A stretch of DNA of 64,000 bases, from assembly GCA_963768565.1 (NCBI GenBank), contig CAVYIO010000006.1, positions 26,880-90,879 of the forward strand. The letters are read 5' to 3'. The translations under genes were made by a program, and so were the position numbers. Below are positions 47,090-56,891 of this stretch, one piece after another (the first letter of the stretch is position 1; each line of letters begins with the position of its first letter). The notes under the pieces were generated by a model. That model was given only the letters and a program-made list of their open reading frames with translations. It ran no database searches and was not told the DNA's origin. Source of the stretch: JABDKH01 sp963768565. GTDB lineage: Bacteria > Bacteroidota > Rhodothermia > Rhodothermales > JABDKH01.

Positions 47090-47922
47090 CGTTTAAAGGT
47101 TTTCGGATCCTGAGATCGATTGTCGGCCTGTTCGTGGTCGCGCTGATTGCCGGACTGTCAGTTTCCTGGCACGCAGCCGGCCAGTCGCTGCAGGTCATTC
47201 CCCCTAGCGGGAAATGGGTCACCGATCAGGGGGCGTTCCTGTCGGATACGGAAGAGCGGTCGCTGAGTATGCGGCTTGCGACATACGCGGACACGACGTC
47301 GACACAGATCATTATCGTCACACTCCAGACGCTGAATGGCGTGCCGGTTTCGGAGTATGCCGTCGCGCTCGGACGGGCGTGGCGTGTGGGCCAGGCGGGG
47401 TACAATAACGGCGTCGTCATTCTGGCGTCGAAAGACGATCGGCAGATGTTCATTGCGACGGGGTACGGCCTCGAGGGCGCGATTCCCGATGCCGTGGCGA
47501 GTCGTATTTATCGAAACATTCTGGTACCGAATTTTCGTCAGGGCCGGTTTTATGACGGCCTGTCGCAGGCGGTCGATGCGCTGGTGCTGGCAGCGACCGG
47601 CGAGTTCGACGCGGCGCCGGCTGACCGGGACGGCGGTGGCCTCAACGTCGCACTGGTGGTGGTGCTACTGATCCTGATCGTCTTCATCATCATTGCTCTG
47701 CGCGACGCACGCCGCGACAATGACGGCAACGGCTTTGCGCCACCTAAGCGAAGGAGCCGGTACGGCGACTCGCCGGTCATTATCTGGGGAGGTCACGGTT
47801 CCGGTCGCAGGGGCGGCGGAATGTCCGGTGGAGGCTTTGGCGGTCTCGGCGGCGGTGGCTTCGGCGGATTCGGTGGGGGCGGAGGCAGCTTTGGCGGCGG
47901 TGGCGCCGGTGGTGGCTGGTAA
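47086..47922 (+). CDS. TPM-domain membrane protein with Gly-rich tail
   Basis: 278 residues, GTG start overlapping the lemA stop. Signal segment to about residue 28, then a TPM/psb32-type domain (about 30-175: VTDQGAFLSDTEERSLSMRL, TQIIIVTLQTLNGVPVSEYA, DDRQMFIATGYGLEGAIPDA), one membrane helix near 185-205 (LVVVLLILIVFIIIAL) and a C-terminal run of Gly/Phe/Ser repeats (GGGFGGFGGG type) ending GGGW. The Gly-rich tail is common in this family. The pair with lemA is conserved widely; the proposed role is envelope maintenance. Confidence 0.9.
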   Translation: MTFKGFRILRSIVGLFVVALIAGLSVSWHAAGQSLQVIPPSGKWVTDQGAFLSDTEERSLSMRLATYADTTSTQIIIVTLQTLNGVPVSEYAVALGRAWRVGQAGYNNGVVILASKDDRQMFIATGYGLEGAIPDAVASRIYRNILVPNFRQGRFYDGLSQAVDALVLAATGEFDAAPADRDGGGLNVALVVVLLILIVFIIIALRDARRDNDGNGFAPPKRRSRYGDSPVIIWGGHGSGRRGGGMSGGGFGGLGGGGFGGFGGGGGSFGGGGAGGGW

Positions 47923-47937
47923 GCTCCGGCTTCGCGG

Positions 47938-49980
47938 TCAGAACGTATAGCGGTGCCGCAGGCGGACGAAACGCTCCGTGTACTGGTTCGTCTCGTTGTC
48001 GTCTTCGCTGTAGTCGTTGTAGCCGGCCTGCAATTCGATGCGCATGTTCGGCTGCAGATTCAGAGACGACGTCAGCATCAGACCAAAGCGGTCAGAGGCA
48101 GAGCTCAGACTGGTTGCTCCGGCACGCGTGTTCCGGATCGTCAGGGAGATCTCTGCGTCGTTATGGTGGAATCGATATCCGACCGTGGCCGCACCTGTCG
48201 TCCAGCGTTGACGCCCGAGCTGACCCGCGTAGTTGACGACGAGATGCGTGATCTGCAGATCAGATCGCACCGAACGGGAGTACGATTCGCCGGCGCCCAC
48301 GGTGAAGGCGTGCGTCGTGTTATCGAACAGACTGTTGACGTCATCGCGGCGAGCGGTCCGGGTATAGTGGACACGCGCTGCATGCCGCACCGTACCGGTT
48401 TGGAAGGACTGCGTGCCACCCAACATGATGGTCGAGACCCGCATATCGGCGGCCAGGGCTCCTTCCGTTCCGTCGCCCCTCTTCCGCCACTGCATTCTCA
48501 GGCCAGTCGTGATCCGGGGTAGGTCTGGACGCAGCGAGAGATTGACCCGCCCTTCAGCCAGGTTGGATCTGAGTTCCAGACGTTTTCCGCCATCCGGAAG
48601 CGACTGATAGTTTTGATACCGAACAAGGCCGCTCACCTTGCCCTGCTCCACACGAAACCGGTCCGAAATCGTAATCGTGCGCCGGTCGGACTGCAGGAAT
48701 GGATTCGCGGCCGAAAAGTAGGCACTTCCCACGGTCCGAAACTCAGCCGCGATGGAGTGTCCGGGCACGGTGACGCGTGTGTTTGCGTACCACGCCGTCG
48801 AGGTCAGTTTGTCGGGGCGTAGCGGGACCGTCGATGGATTTAACGTAATCAGCCAATCCAGATCGGCGGGATCAATAGGCAGATTAGTGTCGAACAGCGA
48901 ATCGATTTCCGCCTTTGTGGAAACGCCACGCGATATGTCGTTCGTCGTGAGACTGATCGCGGCACCACTTTCGAATCGAAGTCGACCCTTCAGAAATCGT
49001 GTCGTCAGGTCACCGCCGAGCACGACATTTTCGAGGGGATTATATCCAAAACCGATCGACGACGTATCGTCTCTTGCCTTGAGCCCGGAGATCTCAAACA
49101 GCACCGAACTGGGCCGGCCGAATCCGAGCTTCACCGCCGTGACGTTGCGCTCAAACGTACCGGGCAATTGCAGGATCGGCTCGTTGGGCGGGAGCTCTAC
49201 GTTTCGCGACTCGAGCCCACGCCGAAGTCGTCCAATGGCAGTCTCGACGTGAAAGGTGCTCGCATGAAACTCGCCGTGAAATCCCCGCGTGCGGGCTCCA
49301 TTGAGAATCAACGGAGCGATACGTGGATTTCGATCACCGGCATAAAGGGCAAACATGGGCCCTTCCACACCGATCGACATACGGTTGCGCGGTTGCTGCA
49401 AGGCTGACTCATCTGTTGTCAGGTACAGCTTTACGGGGAATCGGAAGGCGCCATACTGGCCTTCGGCATCGGCCCGGACGGCATAGCTTCGGACCGGCTC
49501 CTGCCGCAGGTCGCGCAGGCCGGAGATATCGGAATTGCGGGTATCGATGAGTGTCTTGCCCTTGAAGTCAGCGCGCCTGCGCCGGGCAGTGGAGGCTGCG
49601 ACTCCGCCGTCGTCACCTTCGACAATGAAATGCCACGCCAGGTCGGGCAGTCTCTGTCCAGACAGGAGGCGACCCGATAGGAGGATTTCGTGGCGACCCG
49701 ACCCCAGCCGGGCGGAATGCAATAGCCGTACAGATTCGGTCGAGATCTTCGCACTGCGTGTCAGGTCCTGACCATCGACGAACACCTCGACAGTATTCTC
49801 GTCGAGTGCCGACGCACCCTCCATCGCAACGTATACGAACAACTGCCCGTCGCTGATCACCTGGGCGGGAGTGGGACTCTGGACGTACCAGCCCGCATCC
49901 TGCGCCCGGGCAGTCTGCAGACTCAGCGCGAACAGCAGCGTCGCGACAGGTACAAAATATCTTATGAGTGGAGTATGCAA
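47938..49980 (-). CDS. Outer-membrane beta-barrel protein with N-terminal Ig-like domain
   Basis: 680 residues. Signal peptide ends LQTARAQ. A beta-sandwich domain follows (about 30-120: DGQLFVYVAMEGASALDENT, VEVFVDGQDLTRSAKIS), then a linker with an RRRR run and a long series of amphipathic strands to the C-terminal RFVRLRHRYTF, ending in Phe as barrel proteins do. I do not recognise a named family. It is the last gene of a minus-strand set with an anti-sigma, a sigma factor and a subtilase, 108 bases beyond the anti-sigma gene, so it may be a target or a sensor of that module. Confidence 0.75.
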   Translation of the reverse strand: MHTPLIRYFVPVATLLFALSLQTARAQDAGWYVQSPTPAQVISDGQLFVYVAMEGASALDENTVEVFVDGQDLTRSAKISTESVRLLHSARLGSGRHEILLSGRLLSGQRLPDLAWHFIVEGDDGGVAASTARRRRADFKGKTLIDTRNSDISGLRDLRQEPVRSYAVRADAEGQYGAFRFPVKLYLTTDESALQQPRNRMSIGVEGPMFALYAGDRNPRIAPLILNGARTRGFHGEFHASTFHVETAIGRLRRGLESRNVELPPNEPILQLPGTFERNVTAVKLGFGRPSSVLFEISGLKARDDTSSIGFGYNPLENVVLGGDLTTRFLKGRLRFESGAAISLTTNDISRGVSTKAEIDSLFDTNLPIDPADLDWLITLNPSTVPLRPDKLTSTAWYANTRVTVPGHSIAAEFRTVGSAYFSAANPFLQSDRRTITISDRFRVEQGKVSGLVRYQNYQSLPDGGKRLELRSNLAEGRVNLSLRPDLPRITTGLRMQWRKRGDGTEGALAADMRVSTIMLGGTQSFQTGTVRHAARVHYTRTARRDDVNSLFDNTTHAFTVGAGESYSRSVRSDLQITHLVVNYAGQLGRQRWTTGAATVGYRFHHNDAEISLTIRNTRAGATSLSSASDRFGLMLTSSLNLQPNMRIELQAGYNDYSEDDNETNQYTERFVRLRHRYTF

Positions 49981-50088
49981 CTTCCGGGTGGACAGGCGGG
50001 GTACCTGCGAGAAGTTCTAGGAGTACGTGTTCAGTTCAGTCGGCTTGTGAGAATCCCGAATAGGTTAAGTATAGCGTTCGCCCGTCTA

Positions 50089-51066
50089 CTAGTCGGCCAC
50101 CAGCAGAGACTGCTGGCTCACCGGACTTACGCCGCCCGCGCGACCGATCCGGCTTATGAGGATATCGTATCTGGAGCGCGGAGCAAATTGTGATACGTCG
50201 ACCACCCACTTGTTTTCGGTGAGTTCGACCGTTTCTAAAACCTGATCGCCCTGAGCGTCGAATATTTCGATGCGATACACAGAGTTCGTGAGCTTCGTTT
50301 CGCCTGGCCACGTGAACTCAAGATTGCCTGCACCGGACGGGAGCATGATCACGGGCCGAGTATCAAGTTGCGGTGGCTGCCCATCCACACTGCTGCGGAC
50401 TTTGTCATCGAAGCTCTCTTGAACCGGTGAGAAACCTGGAAGCGGAATGACGGTGCGCGACGATGGCAGAAATGTCAGCATCACGAAGACGCCCGCGGCG
50501 AAGGCCACTGCCGGCTGGGTCCATCGCATGCCGGCCACATTCTGTAGCGACTCAAGGATTCGTTGTCCGAGATGTGCCACTCCCAGAGCCTCCGAATGAC
50601 TCGGAAGGGGCTTCTTCATCGCCTCCATTACGGAAACAGGTGTACTCAGTGCCTGCGGTACCGTCCCGGCAAGCTCCTTCTCCAGCGATGAGAACCGATC
50701 GTAGCAGTCGTAGCACGATGCGATGTGCTCTGTAACCTGGTTGCGCTGGCCGCCGGTCAATCCGTTGTCGATGTACGCGGCCAGTACGACTTCCTGGACG
50801 TGCCCATCGTCGTCGGTCCGGTCATCATCGTCATCGGCGTCAGCCAGGTTCGAAATCATCATATGCCGGCCGGCGCTGCGCAACGACTTGACGCGGTCAA
50901 GTTCTTCGCGACACGCATTGCAATAGACAATGTGTGCGGCGACTGCCTTGCGGACTGCAGGCTCGAAGCCTCCCTGCAAGTAGCGCGAGACGTCCCCGAA
51001 CGACATCTGTGATATCGGACAGGCGGAGTCCTGTTGTGTTTGTTGCATACCCATGTTGTTACCCAT
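50089..51066 (-). CDS. Anti-sigma factor with two zinc-binding motifs
   Basis: About 325 residues from the ATG at 51066, which overlaps the end of the sigma gene by eight bases. Two H-x3-C-x2-C motifs are visible: HIVYCNACREELDRV (about 45-59) and HIASCYDCYDRFSSLE (about 113-128). An acidic spacer (ADDDDDRTDDD) lies between them. A membrane helix sits near 185-205 (WTQPAVAFAAGVFVMLTFLP), and a C-terminal beta domain (LEFTWPGETKLTNSVYRIEI, DILISRIGRAGG) resembles a fibronectin-like fold that would face the periplasm. It is predicted to bind the sigma factor at the membrane and release it on a signal. Confidence 0.8.
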   Translation of the reverse strand: MGNNMGMQQTQQDSACPISQMSFGDVSRYLQGGFEPAVRKAVAAHIVYCNACREELDRVKSLRSAGRHMMISNLADADDDDDRTDDDGHVQEVVLAAYIDNGLTGGQRNQVTEHIASCYDCYDRFSSLEKELAGTVPQALSTPVSVMEAMKKPLPSHSEALGVAHLGQRILESLQNVAGMRWTQPAVAFAAGVFVMLTFLPSSRTVIPLPGFSPVQESFDDKVRSSVDGQPPQLDTRPVIMLPSGAGNLEFTWPGETKLTNSVYRIEIFDAQGDQVLETVELTENKWVVDVSQFAPRSRYDILISRIGRAGGVSPVSQQSLLVAD

Positions 51067-52123
51067 GCGCGAGGCGAGATGCGCTCTCAGAATTGCGCGA
51101 GATGCCCATGTTCTTAAGTAGTGCCTTGAGCCCCTTCGAGGAAACCGTGTTGTCTGCGGCGTCGTCATCCAGCCAGTCGTGCGCGTCGTTCAGAATATCG
51201 CGATGACGTGACTGGAGTTGGTCTCCAAGTTCCTTCAGGATGTAGTCGACGGACTGATAGATCGTATGGATCGTGACCTTGCCGGATCGGGGCGAGACCG
51301 GAAGGTCAAGCTTGAGTTTGTTTACTCGGGCCAGAATGACCTTTGCGTCAAGCTCTTTGTCGAAGACCATGTCCAGAAGAATTTTGTTTGGTTCTGGCTG
51401 TTCGCTGATCAGGTCGCACACCGCTTCCCAGATGCGTTCGACGGCCTGTTGCAGCGGTATCGCGCGCGGCGCCATTGGATCGTCTCCGTGTCCCAGTTCC
51501 TCGAGTGAACTCTCGACCTTCCGAAGAATGAGATGAAGATTGCCGTTGGCCATCAGTGCATGTGTGATTCGTTCTTGCGCCATCGCAACGTCGTCCGGAC
51601 TTACGCCCGTGTTCCGCGAGATTGTTTCTGTCGGACGCTGCATGACCATTTGTCGATAGACACGTTGATCCACTTTTGAAAGACGCTTGAGCTCGTCCGG
51701 TAGCGTGATCTGGTCCACCCTCAACTTACGTTTGTGGCGGATCCAGTCGGTCCGGAGGTTGCCGTGCAACACGGAGGCGACGAACGTCTCCATTTGCGCG
51801 CGGCCGTCGAAGTGCTTCAGCTTGCCCGTTTCCTTTTTAGCATTGTAGAAGTACTCAAAGATGAACGCGTAGATCTCAAGCCCGTCGTCGCATCCAGGCC
51901 GGTCATCGGAACTCGGCTTGACGGATTCGGCGGCAAGGGCATGAAACACGCAGAACACGCTTCCCTTGTTATGCGGGCAGGCTTCATTACATAGCTGCCA
52001 CGACCTTCGCCAGATTCTGTCAGAGAACGCCTGCACAAACCGATTCCACGCGTGCGCGTCACCGCCAAAAATGCGCTGGACCCACTTGAGATCCTCTGCA
52101 TGAGGTTTACGACTGGTGGACAT
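51059..52123 (-). CDS. Divergent sigma-70-like factor with Cys/His cluster
   Basis: 354 residues. Region 2-like helices are present: LKWVQRIFGGDAHAWNRFVQ, then LEIYAFIFEYFYNAKKETGK and the -10-type RAQMETFVASVLHGNLRTDW ending IRHKRKLR. Between the first two helices is an insertion with Cys45, Cys49, His51, Cys58, His61 and Cys78, which could bind zinc. The C-terminal 150 residues are helical and do not show a clean region 4 helix-turn-helix, although ETISRNTGVSPDDVAMAQER is a candidate. It overlaps the anti-sigma gene and follows the subtilase gene by about 75 bases. Confidence 0.7.
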   Translation of the reverse strand: MSTSRKPHAEDLKWVQRIFGGDAHAWNRFVQAFSDRIWRRSWQLCNEACPHNKGSVFCVFHALAAESVKPSSDDRPGCDDGLEIYAFIFEYFYNAKKETGKLKHFDGRAQMETFVASVLHGNLRTDWIRHKRKLRVDQITLPDELKRLSKVDQRVYRQMVMQRPTETISRNTGVSPDDVAMAQERITHALMANGNLHLILRKVESSLEELGHGDDPMAPRAIPLQQAVERIWEAVCDLISEQPEPNKILLDMVFDKELDAKVILARVNKLKLDLPVSPRSGKVTIHTIYQSVDYILKELGDQLQSRHRDILNDAHDWLDDDAADNTVSSKGLKALLKNMGISRNSESASRLAHG

Positions 52124-52197
52124 CGATCAGTTCAGTAGCCTTAATAGGACGGATAGGCGGTTCTCTTTCAGCAGATTACTCCCGTGTCGGGCGTTGA

Positions 52198-55100
52198 CTA
52201 TTGCGTAATGGCCTCCACGAGGGCGTCCATGTCAATCTGACCCCACCCAAAACGAGCATTCTTGCCCGGTGTGCCGTCCGGCTGGACTGCAAACCGTCTC
52301 AGGTAGTTGTAGGCCTCCTCAACGCTCCATCCGGGGTGACGCGATACAATCAGGGCCATGGCGGCCGCTACTCTGGGCGCGGCAAATGAGGTACCGCGGA
52401 TGCGGCCTTCACCGAATTCGACGGTTCCGTCGGCCGAGAAATCCGGCCGGATCCTGCCGTCGTTCGTTGGTCCCTGTGAGCTGTGAGTCAAATCGTTGGC
52501 GCCCACAGGAATAACAGATCTTGAGTCTGTCGTGGCCAGCCCGCTGGCGAGACTGCTCAAGGCCACGGGGCCCGGAGTCGACCCTTCCGGGGGCGGGGAG
52601 ACGTACAGCTCGAACTCCGTTCCGCGGGCGGCCGGATCGGGTGTCCCTCGCTTGCGGAACACCTTTACATAGTAGGATCGCGTTCCGGGGTAGATGGGCC
52701 GAAAGGCTCGTACGCGCTCTACAGGCTGTGCATACTCGGTCGGTCCCTGAACGCTTCGAGAAGCGTACGGACGGCCTCGTCGATCGAGCAAAAGCTCGCC
52801 GGCGGCATTGTACAGCTCGATATCGAGGTCGACACGCGGGTCTCCGCCCCAGTCGTTCCAGCTTAACAGGAAGTTGTAGTAGCGGCCGTTGACCAGCTTC
52901 ACCTCAAGCATTTCCGCAAATGGATCGAAGTCATGGATGCCGTCCGAATCGCTGTCACCATACTGGGCCTGCCAGTGGCTCTCCGCGAAGTTGCCGGCTG
53001 CCGCCACCAGTGGCGTGGTCGTACCGAGCAGCTGAGCAATGCGTCGGGAGAAGTAGGATGAACCGTCGTAGTGGTCGTACGCGTTCGCCCAGGAGACCGA
53101 ACACGTAATCACACTCACGCCGAGTTCGTGAACGACGTAATCCAGTGCGTGATGGAATTCCGGCTCCGTGTCGAAATTGACAAGATGTATGGTCGCGTTC
53201 GGGGGAAGGTGCTCACCCAGGGCCTTTACCACGGCCGAGGCGTGGCGTGAATCTGCCGTGCCCGAACCCTCGATGCGTTCGTCGGCGCGGAAAGAGTAGA
53301 AGCGGAGGTTGGCTTCCGGAAGCAGTTCCTGGATCGCTGCTGGGTCAAATCCGAATTCGAAAACGGCAACGTCGACCGGTGCAAATCGGGAATCACCGGC
53401 GGCAATGCCCTTGACCGGCGACAACATCAGGGGACGTTCGCCCAACGCCAATTCAGGTGCCGCAAGATATGCGTGCGGTGAAGGCAGCGTCACGAGATCA
53501 ACGAGGTCCAGATCGGCGAGCGCCGACAGATTCGAGTACGCGATAGAAATTTGAATCCAGGGACCTTCGACCAACTCGAGTGTCGCGCCAATTCCCTCCA
53601 GTGCGTCCAGCAGTGTCGGGTCGATGAAATCGGTACCGGCCTGAATTAGCACACGAACCAACGTCGAATCCCGGTTCTCTGCCCGCGCCGATTCTAACTC
53701 ACCCTGGAGCTCGTACGAGAGCTTGTCCTCGCGCTCGAGTGTGAACGCGACCGGCTTCGACACGGCGACCGGTGTTTTCGTGGAATCCAGGGCAGCCACG
53801 CGGACGAAGTAGGTGGCATCCGTGCCAAGGAGCTCCTCATCGGGTGGATAAGGCGCTGATGAACCAGCTAGTTCGTTCTCCCAGATGGGGATAGAGGTTT
53901 CGAAGCTGTCGCCGCCCATGCGAACGCTCAGCAAGAAGGATGACACGGATGACGAATCAGGTCCGCTGAACAGCCAGGCGAAAGTCGGCTCGGGTTCGAG
54001 AATGATCTGTCCGTCCACAGGCGAAAGAACCTGGATGTCGGGTTCGTCAGCTACTGCTCGATCACCATCTCCGGCGCGGTCTAGAATCTCGACGGATGCA
54101 TAGTCTTCCGAGTCGCCTATGGTGGCCACTACGGCTGCGACGCCGCTCTGTGGCCCCGCGGTAAAGACGCCGTTCTCGTCAATGGATCCCATGTGATCGG
54201 GAACGACGGTCCACACAGGCACTCGATCGTAAACAGGGATGTCGTTCATGTCCTGCACCGACGCCTCAAAGAACGTCGTCTCACTCGTGGCGACGATCGC
54301 CTCCTGCGGCTCGACTTGCAATCGAACGCTCGGCAACTCTGTGCCATCGTCTTCCTCGCTCAGCGGGTTGTCGATGTCTTCGACGACGAACCATCGCATT
54401 TCACTCGGAAAGCGTTCGTCTCCGGAGGATGTCGTACTGATGGCATCGATCTGCCACGCGTAGCGTCGCCCCGTCACGAGTTCTTCGGCTGCGTTCGGAT
54501 ATACAAACGTCCCGGGAGCGACGTTGCTCTGCTCGAACACGGGCAGGCTCGCCACGATATCCTCCGCGGAGGACTGACCTGGCTGAACTTCGTACAGCGA
54601 GAAGTTGAAGCGCGATGCGCCGGAGAACCACTGAAATATGGGATACGGAGTCGGGAATCAGATCAGGCTCCTGATCCAACGGCGTACCCGGTCCGACCAA
54701 CTCGATCTGTGTACCCGAATTCGTTGTCGTGATTACTCCTGTGTCCGTGCCAACCTCTCCACCTGTCTCAAGGTCGATAACACGGAGAATGAAATAGTAG
54801 TCGTCGGGCGGCAGGAGCCCTCGCTCGGTCGCCAGTTCGATGACCATGTTTCCGGCGTCACCGAGCTCGTAGGTGTCAAAGTCCTGATTCGTCAACATCA
54901 CCGTCTGAGCGGCACTTACCGCACCCAGATCGAGGGAGGCTGTGCCCAGGAATCCGAACGATTCCGATTCGACGTCGACCTCGATTCTGAGAGGCCTCGT
55001 TTGCGCCCCTGCGGTCAGGAAGACACGAAAGACGACCGGTGATGCTGCGGGCCGCACGGGGTCGAAATCGGCGAGTCGCAGCGTTTCAATGGGTTGAACC

Positions 55101-55207
55101 TCGATTCGCACAACGAGGTCACCGGATTGCGCGTACGCATCCGTGGACAGGCCCGACAGGCAGTAAACGGCCAGTAGAGCTCCAAATACGGCTTTTCGGA
55201 GCAGCAT
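52198..55207 (-). CDS. Secreted subtilisin-like S8 protease (one frameshift)
   Basis: About 1,000 residues when joined near 54,652. Start ATG 55207 with signal peptide ending STDAYAQ (ATG 55240 possible). After N-terminal beta domains come an Ig-like module (about 290-370), a fibronectin-like module, a prodomain-like LVRVLIQAGTDFIDPTLLDA, then the S8 core: VDVAVFEFGFDPAA, SRHASAVVKAL with the His, VAAAGNFAES with the oxyanion Asn, and IRGTSFAAPRVAAAMALIV with the Ser. The usual catalytic Asp (iDtG) is Glu here. A beta-sandwich is inserted between Asn and Ser (SWNDWGGDPRVDLDIELYNA). The enzyme is probably a surface or periplasmic protease. Confidence 0.82.
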
Positions 55208-55406
55208 AGAAATCACGGCGTTCTGAAGAGGTGACGGCATACCGACATTGATCCCTATTATCGACTGTTGGCGATCCATGTTTAGGATCGAAGGCCGCAA
55301 AGGCACGTTTGAGGCAACCCGAATCCGCGGCTCCGGCGCCCTTCTACGGTGTGCGCAGCGGTCGGGCGAAACGCGATCTCGTGTTCGAAGTTTACGAAAG
55401 GCCCCC

Positions 55407-55760
55407 ATGCAACTACAAAACAGTGAGACTGTGGACCGACTGAGTCTCCTCCTCGAGTACCTGAAGGAAGATCCGGGTGATGCGTTTACACGATTCGCAC
55501 TTGCCATGGAGTATTTGAAGACGGGAAATGAAGATCGCGCTCTGGAGACATTCGAAGCGCTGGTTGGCGATCAGCCCGATTATGTCGGCACCTACTATCA
55601 TCTGGCAGCGCTCTATTTGAGGCAAGGCCTGACGGACGAAGCCCTGGAGACGTACCGGGCCGGCATCCGCGTCGCCGACCGGCAGCGAGATACACATGCA
55701 CGTGCGGAATTGCAGTCAGCGCTGCTGGAGGCGGAGGGATTTGGCTTCGATGATGAATAA
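55407..55760 (+). CDS. Small TPR protein
   Basis: 117 residues from ATG 55407 (MQLQNSETVDRLSLLLEYLK). Two to three tetratricopeptide repeats fill it: DAFTRFALAMEYLKTGNEDR, DYVGTYYHLAALYLRQGLTD and EALETYRAGIRVADRQRDTH. No signal peptide, so cytoplasmic, and a protein-interaction role is likely. It overlaps the LysM-protein gene by eleven bases and is divergent from the subtilase gene across about 200 bases. Confidence 0.83.
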   Translation: MQLQNSETVDRLSLLLEYLKEDPGDAFTRFALAMEYLKTGNEDRALETFEALVGDQPDYVGTYYHLAALYLRQGLTDEALETYRAGIRVADRQRDTHARAELQSALLEAEGFGFDDE

Positions 55761-56862
55761 GAAGGCGCTCAGCGTAAGGCTGCTGGTTGCGTTCGTTTCG
55801 ATTCTCGCGATCGTGCCGACCATCCGGCCATCCCTCGGCCAGGACAATGGACAGCCCGTTGAGTATGTCGTTCGCAGCGGAGACACGCTCTTCAACATCG
55901 CGCGTCGCTTCGAGATTACGGTCGGTACACTGAAGGAGGCTAACGCGCTTTCGGGAGATCAAATACGCGTCGGACAGGTGCTGACCATTCCGTCTCGTAC
56001 CGAACGACTGGCTAGACCTGACACGACGGGCGACGGGTACGTGGCCACCGACGCGCCTGCAGCGGCTGATGTCGTAGCACCAGTGGACGCCGCACCCGAC
56101 CGTCTTCCCTCGGAGACACTGGTGGACGCCGCTGATTCGGTGAACGTACCGTCCGACCCTGTGGCGGATTCGGCGGAAGTCGCGCGGGTTGACCCGGTGG
56201 CCGACGGACCGGGTGCGCAGCTCGGATTACTTACCGTCCAGACCGGCCAATCGCTATATGACATCGCGCTCGCGACAGGCCTGTCAGTCGACAGCCTGCT
56301 ATTGCTAAATCCCTGGGTGGCAACCTTTTTGCCCGAAGGTGCCAGACTGGGAGTTCCGGTCGAGTACGCCTCCGTGACCCATACGGTAAAGAGGGGTGAC
56401 ACGCTCTTCAAGATCGCGCGCGAGACCGGCACGACGATTGGAGCGATCCGGACTGCAAATCAACTGGACGGCGATGTCATTCACGTCGGGCAGGTACTGG
56501 TTGTGCCGTCCACGAAAGTCAGCACACGTTCGTCCGTGTTCGCGACGTTACCGGTCATCGGGAACGGTGAGGCGCGGGTATATTCGGAGCGCTTTGTCGG
56601 GCGACTCACGGCCGCAGGCCGTCCGTACAATCCGGATGATTTCACGATTTCCCACAGTGACTTACCGATCGGCAGCATTGTGTTGCTCTCCAGCCCGGAG
56701 ACCGATCGGCAGACGTTTGCGGAAGTAACGGATCGTCTGCCGACTTCCGCCGGCTACCTCGTCGACGTGTCCCGGGCGGTGAGCCGCGTGTTCGAGCCTT
56801 TCGCGGCAGGTAACCTTCAGGTCGAACTTCGCGTAGTGCGGTATGGACCGTCGGTCTACTAG
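55750..56862 (+). CDS. LysM-repeat protein with RlpA-like C-terminal domain
   Basis: About 370 residues from ATG 55750 (a second ATG follows at once). A signal peptide leads to three LysM domains: VEYVVRSGDTLFNIARRFEI (about 35-80), GLLTVQTGQSLYDIALATGL (about 155-195) and VTHTVKRGDTLFKIARETGT (about 210-255), with a Pro/Ala/Asp-rich spacer after the first. The C-terminal 100 residues, starting GNGEARVYSERFVGRLTAAG with later DLPIGSIVLLSSPETDRQTF, fit the double-psi barrel of RlpA/septal lytic transglycosylases. It should bind peptidoglycan in the periplasm. Catalytic activity is uncertain. Confidence 0.85.
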   Translation: MMNKKALSVRLLVAFVSILAIVPTIRPSLGQDNGQPVEYVVRSGDTLFNIARRFEITVGTLKEANALSGDQIRVGQVLTIPSRTERLARPDTTGDGYVATDAPAAADVVAPVDAAPDRLPSETLVDAADSVNVPSDPVADSAEVARVDPVADGPGAQLGLLTVQTGQSLYDIALATGLSVDSLLLLNPWVATFLPEGARLGVPVEYASVTHTVKRGDTLFKIARETGTTIGAIRTANQLDGDVIHVGQVLVVPSTKVSTRSSVFATLPVIGNGEARVYSERFVGRLTAAGRPYNPDDFTISHSDLPIGSIVLLSSPETDRQTFAEVTDRLPTSAGYLVDVSRAVSRVFEPFAAGNLQVELRVVRYGPSVY

Positions 56863-56891
56863 AAACATCGCGGCGTAATCTTCGGCCCTGC

